From positions 1-14,293 of the forward strand of contig JASHVB010000625.1 of assembly GCA_030039695.1 (NCBI GenBank): DNA of 14,293 bases, written 5' to 3'. Below are positions 1 to 7,751 of this stretch, in pieces; position 1 is the first letter of the stretch; every line of letters begins with the position of its first letter. The position numbers were made by a program, and so were the translations under genes. This stretch comes from Acetobacteraceae bacterium (lineage in GTDB: Bacteria > Pseudomonadota > Alphaproteobacteria > Acetobacterales > Acetobacteraceae). The notes below the pieces were generated by a model. It had not been told where the DNA came from. It did not search any database and was given only the letters and a program-made list of their open reading frames with translations.

Positions 1-123
1 CGCGTTCCGGGCCAGCCAATCTGAATCGATGCTCGGCAGCTCGGCATGAACCACGTCGTAGGAGCTGTCCAATCTCGCTTGGGCATCGGGATGAATTGAG
101 GTCACCTGAAGTATTGTGGGCAC
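1..123 (-). CDS. Probable D-isomer 2-hydroxyacid dehydrogenase, N-terminal fragment (cut by window edge)
   Basis: The minus strand stays open from the stop of the IdnO-like gene (169-171) to the window edge. The only credible start is GTG at 121-123, because there is no ATG between that stop and it. The 41 visible residues begin (M/V)PTILQVTSIHPDAQARLD and continue to DSDWLARNA. This resembles the N-terminal half-domain of 2-hydroxyacid dehydrogenases of the hydroxypyruvate/glyoxylate/2-ketogluconate reductase type, which open with a short beta strand and a 'P.A...L...Y.V' helix. The NAD-binding GxGxxG and the catalytic Arg/Glu/His lie outside the window, so the assignment rests on the N-terminus only. 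It follows the IdnO-like gene by 45 bp, in the same direction, and is probably the next gene of the operon. A reductase of 2-keto acids would suit the idonate/gluconate-type neighbours, but that is inference. Confidence 0.45.
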   Translation of the reverse strand, partial: MPTILQVTSIHPDAQARLDSSYDVVHAELPSIDSDWLARNA

Positions 124-168
124 GATTGAAGTTCCGTTGATCTGCCTGATCTCAGTGTCGCGGACTTG

Positions 169-945
169 TCAGACGACGCTCGTCATGCCGCCGTCCACGT
201 ACAGGATCTGTCCGTTGACGAAATCCGCGGCGGATGAAGCCAGAAAGATGGCAGCCCCGGCAAGCTCCTCGACCTTGCCCCAGCGCCCGGCCGGGGTTCG
301 CTTGCACAACCACTCCGTGAATTGCTTGTCCTCCACGAGCGGCTGGGTGAGTTCGGTCGCGAAGTACCCGGGTCCGATCCCGTTTACCTGCAATCCGTGC
401 GGGGCCCAATCGGCGCACATGCCCTTGGTCAGCATCTTTATCGCCCCTTTGCTCGCTGCGTATGGGGCGATGGAGGGTCGGCCCAGCTCGCTCTGCACCG
501 AGCAAACGTTGATGATTTTACCGCGCTTGCGGGCGATCATGTGCCTGGCGACGGCCTGACTGACGAAGAAGACACTGTCGAGGTTGGTGCGCATGAGTTC
601 GCGCCACGTCTCGGCGGGAAACGCTTCCAGCGGCGCTCGCCGCTGGATTCCGGCATTGTTCACCAGCGCGTCGATCGCGCCGAACTCCGATTCGATCCGG
701 CTCACGCCGGCGATGACGGCTTCCTGGTCCGTCACGTCGAACGGAGCCAGCTCGACCATGATGTCGTGGTCCCGCAATACTTTCGCAGCATGCTCAAGCT
801 TGTCCAGGTGTCGCCCATTCAGAACAACCGTCGCGCCCGCACGCCCCAGAGCGCCCGCCAGAGCCAGGCCGATGCCCTGGCCCGATCCGGTGATCAAGGC
901 CCGCTTCCCCGTCAGATCGAACAGTTGGATCGCTTCAGATTGCAT
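169..945 (-). CDS. idnO: SDR-family oxidoreductase, gluconate 5-dehydrogenase-like (IdnO type)
   Basis: A 258-residue classical short-chain dehydrogenase. It has the nucleotide loop TGSGQGIG at residues 19-26, NNAG at 96-99, and the catalytic set N121, S149, Y162 and K166 (YAASK). The C-terminal 'ADFVNGQILYVDGG' is usual for the family. The opening 'FDLTGKRALITGSGQGIG' and overall length match gluconate 5-dehydrogenases (IdnO/Gno), which interconvert 5-keto-D-gluconate and D-gluconate with NAD(P)H in the cytoplasm. An L-idonate 5-dehydrogenase-like gene lies at 12007-13041. Together they would make the two redox steps L-idonate to 5-ketogluconate to gluconate. The gene starts 36 bp after the binding-protein stop, with no clear Shine-Dalgarno before ATG 945, so it may be weakly translated or coupled. 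SDR substrate specificity cannot be read from motifs, so another polyol or sugar-acid oxidoreductase role is possible. Confidence 0.8.
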   Translation of the reverse strand: MQSEAIQLFDLTGKRALITGSGQGIGLALAGALGRAGATVVLNGRHLDKLEHAAKVLRDHDIMVELAPFDVTDQEAVIAGVSRIESEFGAIDALVNNAGIQRRAPLEAFPAETWRELMRTNLDSVFFVSQAVARHMIARKRGKIINVCSVQSELGRPSIAPYAASKGAIKMLTKGMCADWAPHGLQVNGIGPGYFATELTQPLVEDKQFTEWLCKRTPAGRWGKVEELAGAAIFLASSAADFVNGQILYVDGGMTSVV

Positions 946-981
946 GAATGACTATCGGGTACTGGTGAGGTTTAGCGCGCT

Positions 982-1824
982 TCAGGGAATCGGCGTGAAG
1001 TGAATCGCCGAGATAGACTGCACGTGATCGTCACGGGTCATCTTGAACTCGGTATTGGGCCCCAGCCACTTGTTCCACATCGCATTGATCTCGCCATCCT
1101 TGTCCATGGCATACAGCGCCTCGTTGACCTTATCGCACAACCGCTGCTCTCCCTTCTTGATACCCACCGCGATCGGCTCAAGCAGCATAGGGTCCTTGAT
1201 CATCTTGAGTGGCACGCCCGACTTTTGCGATTGGCCGACAAGTTTTGTGATCGTCATGGTGTTGGCGACCATCCCGACCACCTTATTTTGCTCCAGTGCC
1301 ATGTAGGCCGACCCGGTATCCTGGAAGGTCACCGGCTGGGAGCCGTTCAGGTTGATCGAGAGCTCGGATGTGGAGCCCTTGGCGGCGCTGACACGCTTGC
1401 CCTTAACGTCGGCGGGGGTCGTTGCCGGATTATTGGCACGAACCGTCAGCATCTCCTTGGCGACATAGTATGGGTCACTGAAATCGATCTCCTTTGCCCG
1501 GCTGGTGGTATAGGCCAGATTGGCGATCGTCACGTCGACGCGGCCCATCTCCACTTCCGGCACGCGCGCCTCGACCGAGAGCGGCGTGATCGAAGCCGAA
1601 ACACCAAAATGCTTGGCCAGCGCGCGGCACATATCGACATCGAAGCCAACCATCTCTCGCGTTTTCGGATCCGGCGCTGCAAAGGGCGGCACATCAGCGA
1701 ACGTGCCGCACTTGAGTTCTTTGTGCTGCATGATGTCGTCCCACTGGTCCGCGCGCGCGGACTGTGCCGCGGCCGCGCTACCTAGGCAGACGAGGGCCAG
1801 GCAGACGGGCGTCATGCGAGACAT
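982..1824 (-). CDS. Periplasmic substrate-binding protein of a polar amino-acid ABC importer (family 3)
   Basis: A 280-residue secreted binding protein. The N-terminus has a basic start, a hydrophobic core at about residues 7-20 and an Ala-x-Ala-type signal-peptidase I site near ARA|DQ (25/26). The mature part carries the SBP_bac_3 signature 'VGFDVDMCRALAKHFG' (59-74) after 'KCGTFADVPPFA', and 'RVDVTIANLAYTTSRAKEIDFSDPYY' in the first lobe, all typical of binding proteins for glutamate, glutamine, cystine or opine-like ligands. A GGGAG Shine-Dalgarno precedes ATG 1824 by about 8 bases. It lies 25 bp downstream of the ATPase gene, as the last component of a complete importer. The ligand cannot be named. 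The neighbouring Pxp and biotin-carboxylase genes suggest 5-oxoproline or another small lactam or amide, by context only. Confidence 0.93.
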   Translation of the reverse strand: MSRMTPVCLALVCLGSAAAAQSARADQWDDIMQHKELKCGTFADVPPFAAPDPKTREMVGFDVDMCRALAKHFGVSASITPLSVEARVPEVEMGRVDVTIANLAYTTSRAKEIDFSDPYYVAKEMLTVRANNPATTPADVKGKRVSAAKGSTSELSINLNGSQPVTFQDTGSAYMALEQNKVVGMVANTMTITKLVGQSQKSGVPLKMIKDPMLLEPIAVGIKKGEQRLCDKVNEALYAMDKDGEINAMWNKWLGPNTEFKMTRDDHVQSISAIHFTPIP

Positions 1825-1849
1825 GGTTCAGACTCCCTAATCGGATGGA

Positions 1850-2587
1850 TCAGTGGCTACGCAGGTCGGAAAGGAATCGCTGTGCGCGCGGATGCTGCGG
1901 GGAACGGAAGAACGTCTCCGGCTCCGCGGCCTCGAGGATGCGGCCGGCGTCCATGAACCAGACCCGGTCTGCGACATCGCGTGCAAAACCCATTTCATGT
2001 GTCACGCACATCATGGTCATGCCGTCATCCGCCAGACCACGCATGACGGTGAGCACTTCTCCCACCATTTCGGGATCGAGTGCGCTTGTCGGCTCGTCGA
2101 ACAGCATCGCTGGCGGCTCCATCGCGAGCGCCCGTGCGATCGCAACCCGTTGCTGTTGCCCGCCGGAAAGTTGCGCCGGAAAGGACCCTGCCTTGTTGGC
2201 GAGCCCAACCCGCCCGAGCAACCGCATGGCCCTGCTGCGCGCTTCTTCGCGCTTCACACCGAGAACCTTCATGGGCGAGAGGGCAATGTTCTCCAGCACC
2301 GACAGGTGCGGAAACAAGTTGAAACTTTGGAATACGAAGCCGATGCGACTGCGCATGCGGTTGAGTGCGCGCCCCTTGTTCGACGCAGCTTGGATATCAG
2401 TGCCGTCGACGGTCAGCGAGCCCGACTGGATTGCCTCGAGCCGGTTGACCGTCCGGATCAACGTCGACTTGCCCGAGCCCGACGGCCCACAGACGACGAC
2501 GACCTCGCCTTTTTTGACCTCTGCGTTGATGTCACACAGAGCGTGGTAATGGCCGTACCATTTGTTGACGCCCGAGAATTCGATCAC
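1850..2587 (-). CDS. ATP-binding subunit of the amino-acid ABC importer
   Basis: A 245-residue ABC ATPase of the GlnQ/HisP/GltL group, of normal family length. Motifs in order: Walker [10 protein letters not shown] (34-42), Q-loop FQSFNLFPH (Gln87), signature LSGGQQQR (140-147), Walker B MLFDEP with Asp164/Glu165 followed by the D-loop SALDPE, and switch His197 in VTHEMGFA. All catalytic residues are intact. It acts as a dimer on the inner face of the membrane and drives the two permeases encoded upstream. Its ATG overlaps the stop of the preceding permease gene by 4 bp (2584-2587), which implies translational coupling. Confidence 0.96.
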   Translation of the reverse strand: MIEFSGVNKWYGHYHALCDINAEVKKGEVVVVCGPSGSGKSTLIRTVNRLEAIQSGSLTVDGTDIQAASNKGRALNRMRSRIGFVFQSFNLFPHLSVLENIALSPMKVLGVKREEARSRAMRLLGRVGLANKAGSFPAQLSGGQQQRVAIARALAMEPPAMLFDEPTSALDPEMVGEVLTVMRGLADDGMTMMCVTHEMGFARDVADRVWFMDAGRILEAAEPETFFRSPQHPRAQRFLSDLRSH

Positions 2588-3354
2588 AGAAGCTCCTCCC
2601 CTGTCGGCAGCGGCAGGTCATCGGTGAGGGTGGCCTTGAGAGCAATCGGCTGGTCTGCTGTCCCGCGGCGCCGCGCGGCAACGCGTTGTTCCAGCAGGTG
2701 AGTGAGCCGGGTCAAGGTAAAGCACACGACGAAGAACGTGACGGCCAGAATGAAGAACACCTGAAAGGGCTTGGTCAGAAGCTGATTGTTGATCTGATTC
2801 GCAGCGAAGGTCAGTTCCTGAACGTTGATGACGTAACCAAGGGTGGTATCTTGAATCGTCGAGATAAATTGGCTCAGCATGCTGGGAAGCATATTGTACA
2901 GCGCCTGCGGCAGGACGATGTAGCGCATCCTGCTATAGTAGCCGTGCCCGAGTGCCCTCGCCGCCTCAGTCTGCCCTTTCGGGAGCGCCTCGATACCGGC
3001 CCGCACCACCTCCGAGAGATAGCATCCTTCGTAGAGCACAAGCGTGCACAGCATGGTGACGAAGCCAGAGACGGGCCGGCCGAGCAGTACCGGCAGCAGA
3101 AAATATGTCCACAGAATGATCATCAGCAGCGGCACGCCGCGGGTGGTATAAACGAGGCCGGTCACTGGCCAGCGCAGCACCGCAACCGGTGAGAGCCGCG
3201 CGAGCGCGAGCAGGATGCTCACCGGGAATGCCAGCAAGATGCCAAGCATCGACAGCATGAGCGTTGCGGCGATGCCGCCCAGCGGGCCGTGCGGGTATTG
3301 GCCGATCAGCAGCAGCAGCCAATTGTCCCGGACGATGTCGATGACGCTCATCAT
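2584..3354 (-). CDS. Amino-acid ABC transporter permease (HisM/GltK type)
   Basis: A 256-residue membrane protein with about five hydrophobic segments. The cytoplasmic coupling loop '[30 protein letters not shown]' lies near the middle and contains the EAA---G motif that contacts the ATPase. The '[16 protein letters not shown]' stretch is the usual early signature of polar amino-acid permeases. There are two tandem ATG codons (3352-3354 and 3349-3351), and either could be used. The C-terminus carries a polar tail of about 35 residues, longer than in many relatives. The gene sits 1 bp after the other permease and overlaps the ATPase gene, so the pair probably forms the heterodimeric channel. 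Confidence 0.94.
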   Translation of the reverse strand: MMSVIDIVRDNWLLLLIGQYPHGPLGGIAATLMLSMLGILLAFPVSILLALARLSPVAVLRWPVTGLVYTTRGVPLLMIILWTYFLLPVLLGRPVSGFVTMLCTLVLYEGCYLSEVVRAGIEALPKGQTEAARALGHGYYSRMRYIVLPQALYNMLPSMLSQFISTIQDTTLGYVINVQELTFAANQINNQLLTKPFQVFFILAVTFFVVCFTLTRLTHLLEQRVAARRRGTADQPIALKATLTDDLPLPTGEELL

Positions 3355-3355
3355 G

Positions 3356-4054
3356 TCAGCGCGCCGCCGCCAAACGATAATGCCGGGCCAGTGCTGCGCC
3401 CGCCGCCATCAGCAACAGGGAGACAGTCAGATAGAACGCAGTGCCGGTCGCGTAGATTTCGAAGGTGCGAAAGGTTCGGCTCTCGATTTCCTGAACCACA
3501 TGCGTAATCTCGGTCACGCCGATGACCATGCCGAGGCTGGTGTTTTTGAACAGTGAGACAGTGTGGTTTACCAGGGCAGGGATCGCATTACGGATGGCCT
3601 GCGGCAGAATGATGTAGCGCATCGAGCCGACATAGGAGTGACCCAGTGCACGGGCCGCTTCGGACTGTCCGGGCGCAACGGCCCGCAGCCCCGAGCGAAG
3701 GTCCTCGCTGAAGAATGCCGCCTGACAAAGACCAAGTGCGATGATGGCGAAGATGACTTCGCCGCTATGGTTCGAAAGCCATCCTTGTGTCGCGTCGGGC
3801 AGGACATTCCAGATGCCGAAGTACCAGACCATCAGTTGCACCAGGGTCGGCACATTGCGGTGGTATGAGACATAGGCGGCGACCGCACGCTGTGTGATCG
3901 GCGACGGCGTGAGGCGGATCGTCAGCAGCACCATGGCTAGTGAGATTGCTAGCAGCCAGGCACCTGCGAACACGATGAATGTGGTACGGATGCCGGCGAA
4001 GATCATCGCCGTAAACTCTGGCTTCAGGACCGCCGAAAGATCGAAGGCATTCAT
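3356..4054 (-). CDS. Amino-acid ABC transporter permease (GltJ/HisQ type)
   Basis: A 232-residue permease starting at ATG 4052-4054 (MNAFDLSAVLKPEF). The open frame extends upstream to 4117, but that would add 21 Arg-rich residues and run into the SDR gene, so the inner ATG is preferred. Hydrophobic segments start at about residues 15, 55, 95 and 200. The signature 'YHRNVPTLVQLMVWYFG' is seen, together with the EAA loop '[36 protein letters not shown]'. It pairs with the next permease (1 bp gap) and follows the YdfG-like SDR by 22 bp. Substrate specificity is not readable. Confidence 0.94.
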   Translation of the reverse strand: MNAFDLSAVLKPEFTAMIFAGIRTTFIVFAGAWLLAISLAMVLLTIRLTPSPITQRAVAAYVSYHRNVPTLVQLMVWYFGIWNVLPDATQGWLSNHSGEVIFAIIALGLCQAAFFSEDLRSGLRAVAPGQSEAARALGHSYVGSMRYIILPQAIRNAIPALVNHTVSLFKNTSLGMVIGVTEITHVVQEIESRTFRTFEIYATGTAFYLTVSLLLMAAGAALARHYRLAAAR

Positions 4055-4076
4055 TCGGCAGCCCCTTTTTCTGGCC

Positions 4077-4829
4077 TTAACACGCCGTCTGGTCGGGACG
4101 CATCGTCTGCAGTCCACCGGGAACCTGCAGCGTCGGCATGATCTCGATAAGGCCGACGTTCACGCGTGTGGGGGCGGCAATGGCGAACGCAATGGCATCC
4201 GCAATATCCGAGGCCTCCGGCAACAGGAATCCGTCAAGAAACCGCTCACGCGTCGCGTCGCTGTCGCCATGCACGTGGGCAAAGATCTCCGTCGCAACCC
4301 GGCCTGGACAGATCTCGGTCACGCGAACCAGCTTGCCGTAAAGGTCGATTCGCAACTGGCGGGATAGCATGTGCACAGCGGCCTTGGTGGCGTGATAAGT
4401 GCTGTTGCCACCGAAATGGTAGCTCCCGGCAATAGAGCTAACATTTACCACGTGCCCGCGATTGCGCGCCGCCATGCCGGGCACGATGAGGCGGATCAGG
4501 TGCAGCACGGCACGCAGGTTTACATCGACCAGCAGATCGACGCCGTCCGCATCGGCGTCAAGAATCGAACCGGGCCGGTCCACGCCCGCGCTGTTCACCA
4601 GGATGTCGAACGCTTCGCCCTCGGCCAGGCGGGTGATGCCCTGCAAGTCGCTCACGTCCACTGCGTGGGGAATGCAGCCGGTGCGGGCCGCAAGTGCACG
4701 CAGCTTGTCAGCCCGGCGTGCAAGAGCATGAACCGTGAGCCCTTCACGGCATAACCGCTCGACCACCGCGGCGCCAATCCCTGAGGAGGCACCGGTGACG
4801 AGAGCAGTACGATAGTCGGAAATCGGCAT
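4077..4829 (-). CDS. SDR oxidoreductase resembling YdfG (3-hydroxy acid / L-allo-threonine dehydrogenase group)
   Basis: A 250-residue classical SDR. It has TGASSGIG at 12-19, NSAG at 79-82, and catalytic N104, S132, Y145 and K149 (YHATK). The mid-region 'NRGHVVNVSSIAGSYHFGGNSTYHATKA' and the C-terminal 'VNVGLIEIMPTLQVPGGL' closely follow the pattern of E. coli YdfG, an NADP-dependent dehydrogenase of serine, allo-threonine and 3-hydroxy acids. Arg38-Arg39 after the second beta strand favour NADP(H). It begins 88 bp after the pxpA stop, the largest gap in the chain. AAGG about 8 bases before the ATG may be the ribosome-binding site. It may oxidise a hydroxy-acid or hydroxy-amino-acid intermediate of the pathway; which one is unknown. 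Confidence 0.88.
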   Translation of the reverse strand: MPISDYRTALVTGASSGIGAAVVERLCREGLTVHALARRADKLRALAARTGCIPHAVDVSDLQGITRLAEGEAFDILVNSAGVDRPGSILDADADGVDLLVDVNLRAVLHLIRLIVPGMAARNRGHVVNVSSIAGSYHFGGNSTYHATKAAVHMLSRQLRIDLYGKLVRVTEICPGRVATEIFAHVHGDSDATRERFLDGFLLPEASDIADAIAFAIAAPTRVNVGLIEIMPTLQVPGGLQTMRPDQTAC

Positions 4830-4917
4830 GTTCGGACCTTGATCCCGTAAGGCCTATTGTGGGCGAAATCGCCGCGCGCGGGCCAAGACTATTCGGCTGT
4901 GGGCCGATAAGGTGATC

Positions 4918-5697
4918 CTATGTCGCAGCGCGCTTTTGGTGAGCGAGCGGCACGACTTGCGCCCCGGAACGCTCGACCGCGGCGCGGATCTCGCCGGCGA
5001 GCGCGAGCGCCCCCGGCGTATCGCTGTGCAGCAGGATGGAGGTGGCAGGCATGGCGAGGCGCTTGCCCGAATAGGTTGTGACCGTCCCATCTTGCAAGAG
5101 CTGGGTCACGCGCTCGACGCACGCCGTGGGATCCTTGACGATCGAATTTGGCAGTTTTCGTGGAACCAGCAATCCGTCGTCGTCATAGGCGCGGTCGGCG
5201 AGAAAGCTGGTTGCAGCACGCAGCCCATACCGGCTCGCCGCATCCTCGATCGCGCGTGACGTGGATGACAGGATCATGAGGCCGGGATCAAATTCGGCGA
5301 CAGCCCGCACCAGAATATCCGCCAGTGCTGCGTCCGCGGCTGCCAGATTCCCCAGCGCGCCGTGGAAGCTCATATGGGTCGTCCGGTGCCCGGCCCGGTG
5401 GGCGATTCCGGCGAGCGCGCCGAGCTGGTACACGACGATGCTCGTCAGCTCGGCCGGTTCGATCTGCATCACGCGGCGGCCGAAACCCTGCCGATCGGGG
5501 AATCCGACATGGGCGCCCACATCAACGCCACGATCGAGCGCTTCCCGAACCGTGCGGTCCATGATGGCGGGATCGCCCGCGTGGAAGCCGCAGGCAATGT
5601 TGGCGGACGACAAAAGGCCAAGCAGGGCTTTGTCATCACCCATCTGCCAGGGGCCAAAGCCCTCACCCAGGTCCGCGTTCAGGTCGATCTCAGCCAT
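4918..5697 (-). CDS. pxpA: LamB/YcsF-family protein, 5-oxoprolinase subunit A-like (PxpA)
   Basis: A 259-residue LamB/YcsF protein of normal length. The family hallmarks are present: IDLNADLGEGFG (4-15), SSANIACGFHAGDP (30-43), GVDVGAHVGFPD (57-68), QGFGRR (70-75), and HSDTPGA near the C-terminus. In the known 5-oxoprolinase PxpABC, PxpA acts with PxpBC in ATP-dependent opening of 5-oxoproline to glutamate. One normally invariant block differs: the usual KPHGALYN reads SFHGALGN (110-117), losing Lys, Pro and Tyr. That may mean a changed substrate or partner. The start has a good ribosome-binding site (GGGAGCAGGA) and overlaps the upstream carrier-like gene by 8 bp. It is a certain family member; the exact reaction is less sure. 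Confidence 0.88.
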   Translation of the reverse strand: MAEIDLNADLGEGFGPWQMGDDKALLGLLSSANIACGFHAGDPAIMDRTVREALDRGVDVGAHVGFPDRQGFGRRVMQIEPAELTSIVVYQLGALAGIAHRAGHRTTHMSFHGALGNLAAADAALADILVRAVAEFDPGLMILSSTSRAIEDAASRYGLRAATSFLADRAYDDDGLLVPRKLPNSIVKDPTACVERVTQLLQDGTVTTYSGKRLAMPATSILLHSDTPGALALAGEIRAAVERSGAQVVPLAHQKRAAT

Positions 5698-6106
5698 TCC
5701 TGCTCCCTTTCTCTACAACGCGCATCAACGCAGTCCCGTAGCCGACCGCGGCGCCGTCCTCGGCGAGGATGTCGATCACGATCCCGTCCTTTGGCGCGAC
5801 GACATGGACCAGCAGCGCACCGATCTGCAGCAACCCGACAACATCGCCCGCCCCGACCTGCTGCGAGGGCTGGACGAGAGGAGCCGTTCGCACTGGATGG
5901 GTGCGGCGGAAAATGCCCACCGAAGGCGCCGTGATCTCGAATGACGCAATGCCGGCTGCCACCGATGGAGGCGGCGCCGACCTCTGGCGGGATGCCTCGC
6001 GCCGGAGGCGAATCATGTCCTTCCCAACATCAAGCTCCAGAAGCTCGATGTCCGTTCCCTCCAGCCAGCAGTCGAGTTCGCGGATCTGATCGGCAAGTCC
6101 AGGCAT
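5690..6106 (-). CDS. AccB-like biotin carrier paralogue without the biotinylation lysine
   Basis: 138 residues from ATG 6104-6106, which overlaps the pxpC stop as TGATG; a TTG one codon earlier is also possible. The N-terminal 'LADQIRELDCWLEGTDIELLEL' matches the start of AccB carriers, a Pro-rich linker follows (about 44-52), and residues 57-133 align without gaps to a biotinyl domain ('ITAPSVGIFRR...PLVQPSQQVGAGDVVGLL'). The canonical EAMK is replaced by QIGA (94-97), so the modified lysine position is Ala97 (codon 5816-5818 on the plus strand). It therefore cannot carry biotin at the usual site. A normal carrier with EAMK is encoded at 9113-9559. The gene is in frame, tightly coupled on both sides and keeps the fold's glycines, so it is not an obvious pseudogene. 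A structural or assembly role is inferred. Confidence 0.85.
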   Translation of the reverse strand: MPGLADQIRELDCWLEGTDIELLELDVGKDMIRLRREASRQRSAPPPSVAAGIASFEITAPSVGIFRRTHPVRTAPLVQPSQQVGAGDVVGLLQIGALLVHVVAPKDGIVIDILAEDGAAVGYGTALMRVVEKGSRNG

Positions 6107-7101
6107 CAAGGGCGGCCCCCGGTTGCTTGCGCGCGTCGCAGTCCGATGAGCCGCTCCAACTCCGTAAGCCAGGCACGCATCTCCTGTTCCGCGGCAATGG
6201 CATCGTCCCAGGTGGTTTCAACGAACCTTATGGAACTGCCGATCGGCGCTTGCCCAAGCCGCCACAGGTCGGCTTCGATAACGGTCCCGATCTTGGGGTA
6301 CCCGCCTGAAGGCTGGGCATCGCTGAGTTGTATGATCGGCTGGCCGCCGGATGGGACCTGGATCACGCCCGGTACGATTCCGTGCGACAGCATCTCGACT
6401 GGCTCGGCAAATTCGAGAGCAGTACCCGCCAGACGATAACCGTATCGGTCGCTCTGCGCGGTGATCCTCCACTCGCCCGACCAAAAGATCTCTTTCGAGC
6501 GAGGCGTGAAGCAACAGTATTCGGCAGCGGGAAGCACGCGAATAGCGGGACGCTCGCCCACCTGCAACGGCAAGCCGACGGATGGCGGCACCAGCCCAAA
6601 CCCGGCAGTGATGTTAGCCGGATCCGGAGCCGCGGCCCGCAGATGATCGCCAGTTTGCAGAAAGCGGCCTGCCAGGCCACCAAACGCGCCGCGCAACTGG
6701 GTGCTGCGAGAGCCCAGCACCTCGGGCACGTCGATGCCGCCGGGGAGCGTGAGATAGGCCCGGCTGGCACGCAAAGTGGATCCCTGTGGCAATCCGAGCA
6801 CGAGTTCCTGGCCCGCGTAGGCGGGATAGACTGACCATGGCAGCAGGGCCTGTCCGTCCAACTGCGCCGCGCAGTCAGCACCGGCGATCGCGAAACCACA
6901 GTCCGAGGTGAAGCGAACGGCAAACGGAAACAGCTGCACTTCCACTCCGGCAGCACCCTCGTTATTCCCAAGCAGGAGGTTCGCGGCGGCCAGCGCCAGG
7001 CGGTCCATCGCACCGGACCGGCCAACGCCGTAACGAAGCTTGCCGTAGCGCCCCAGGTCCTGCACCGTCGCAAGCCCGGCAGTGGCGATGATCTCGATCA
7101 C
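6106..7101 (-). CDS. pxpC: PxpC / KipA-like carboxyltransferase-domain (AHS2) protein
   Basis: 331 residues starting at GTG 7099-7101, which overlaps the pxpB stop as GTGA. An open frame continues upstream to 7344 but lies entirely over pxpB, so it is rejected. Family hallmarks: TVQDLGRYG (12-20), GVGRSGAMDRLALAAANLLLGN (25-46), GGIDVPEVLGSRST (121-134), SDRYGYRLAG (217-226), and GVIQVPSGGQPIIQLSDAQPSGGYPKIGTVI (245-275). This AHS2 fold occurs in 5-oxoprolinase subunit C and as one half of the carboxyltransferase domain of urea carboxylase and allophanate-type enzymes. It forms a complex with PxpB. Its position between pxpB and the carrier-like gene, with 4-bp and 1-bp overlaps, supports stoichiometric co-expression. 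Confidence 0.93.
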   Translation of the reverse strand: MIEIIATAGLATVQDLGRYGKLRYGVGRSGAMDRLALAAANLLLGNNEGAAGVEVQLFPFAVRFTSDCGFAIAGADCAAQLDGQALLPWSVYPAYAGQELVLGLPQGSTLRASRAYLTLPGGIDVPEVLGSRSTQLRGAFGGLAGRFLQTGDHLRAAAPDPANITAGFGLVPPSVGLPLQVGERPAIRVLPAAEYCCFTPRSKEIFWSGEWRITAQSDRYGYRLAGTALEFAEPVEMLSHGIVPGVIQVPSGGQPIIQLSDAQPSGGYPKIGTVIEADLWRLGQAPIGSSIRFVETTWDDAIAAEQEMRAWLTELERLIGLRRAQATGGRP

Positions 7102-7751
7102 CGTATCAACTTTTCGGCGTGGAATCTGATCGCATCGCCTGGTTGCAACGCCGTAGGGGGCGATGCTGCCGAATCGAAGAAGCAGAGTGAGGTACAGCCG
7201 ATCGTGTTCCAGCCACTCGGGCCCGGCGACGCTGAAACTCCGGTCTGCGTGCCGCCGATCGAGACGGCGCCTCCGGGAATTCTCAGCACCGGGACTTTGC
7301 GGCGCGGTGTCGCGATCCGTTCGTCCATGCCGCCGAGATAGCAATATCCGGGATGACTGCCGATCGCGTAAACCGGATAAAGCGGGGTTGTATGCCGGTC
7401 GATCAGCTCATCGACGCCGAGGCCGGTATAAGCGAGTACGTCCGCCAGATGCGGTCCGCCATCGCCGCCATAAAGCACCGGCAATTCGACGATGCGCCCC
7501 TGCAGCCGCAAGGGTTCGGCCTCGATCCATGCATCCAGCAGCCTCGCCTTCAATGGCCCAAGATCGCGTGGCGGATTTGTAAACGTGAGCATCAGACTGT
7601 TCACGCCCGGCACGGCCTCCTGGATCTCTGGCCACTCCGCGGCGAGCTGCGCCAGAGCCCAGATGCGCTGCTGCGATTCCAGCGCGGCAGGCGCCGGCGC
7701 CTCGAACAGTAGTGCTGTCGTCCCCAGCAGACTGATCTTGGGGATCATCAT
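7098..7751 (-). CDS. pxpB: PxpB / KipI-like carboxyltransferase-domain (AHS1) protein
   Basis: 217 residues of the AHS1 (KipI/PxpB) family, at usual length. Recognisable blocks are VELPVLYGGDGGPHL (88-102), YLGGMDERIATPRRKVP (138-154) and PGGAVSIGGTQTGVS (159-173). In the family the middle block generally reads FLPGFPYLGGLD; here it is GSHPGYCYLGGMD, a visible divergence near the predicted active site. PxpB pairs with PxpC in 5-oxoprolinase, and the same two folds form the carboxyltransferase of urea carboxylase. The start is a tandem ATG (7749-7751, 7746-7748) overlapping the accC stop as ATGA. The next gene begins inside its stop. Confidence 0.92.
   Translation of the reverse strand: MMIPKISLLGTTALLFEAPAPAALESQQRIWALAQLAAEWPEIQEAVPGVNSLMLTFTNPPRDLGPLKARLLDAWIEAEPLRLQGRIVELPVLYGGDGGPHLADVLAYTGLGVDELIDRHTTPLYPVYAIGSHPGYCYLGGMDERIATPRRKVPVLRIPGGAVSIGGTQTGVSASPGPSGWNTIGCTSLCFFDSAASPPTALQPGDAIRFHAEKLIR

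Noticed and set aside
1764..2701. Long plus-strand open frames over the ABC ATPase gene
   Set aside because: Antisense frames kept open by high GC; no family resemblance, while the minus strand has all ABC motifs.
4055..4117. N-terminal extension of the second permease gene
   Set aside because: The 21 added residues are Arg/Cys-rich, overlap the SDR gene end, and do not resemble a permease N-terminus.
4862..4873. GGCG-aaat-CGCC hairpin between pxpA and the YdfG-like gene as a terminator
   Set aside because: Only four base pairs and no T-run; the gap gives no evidence of an operon break.
7102..7344. N-terminal extension of pxpC by 81 codons
   Set aside because: It lies wholly over pxpB in another frame, its residues (Arg-rich) do not match the family, and GTG 7099-7101 gives the exact family N-terminus.
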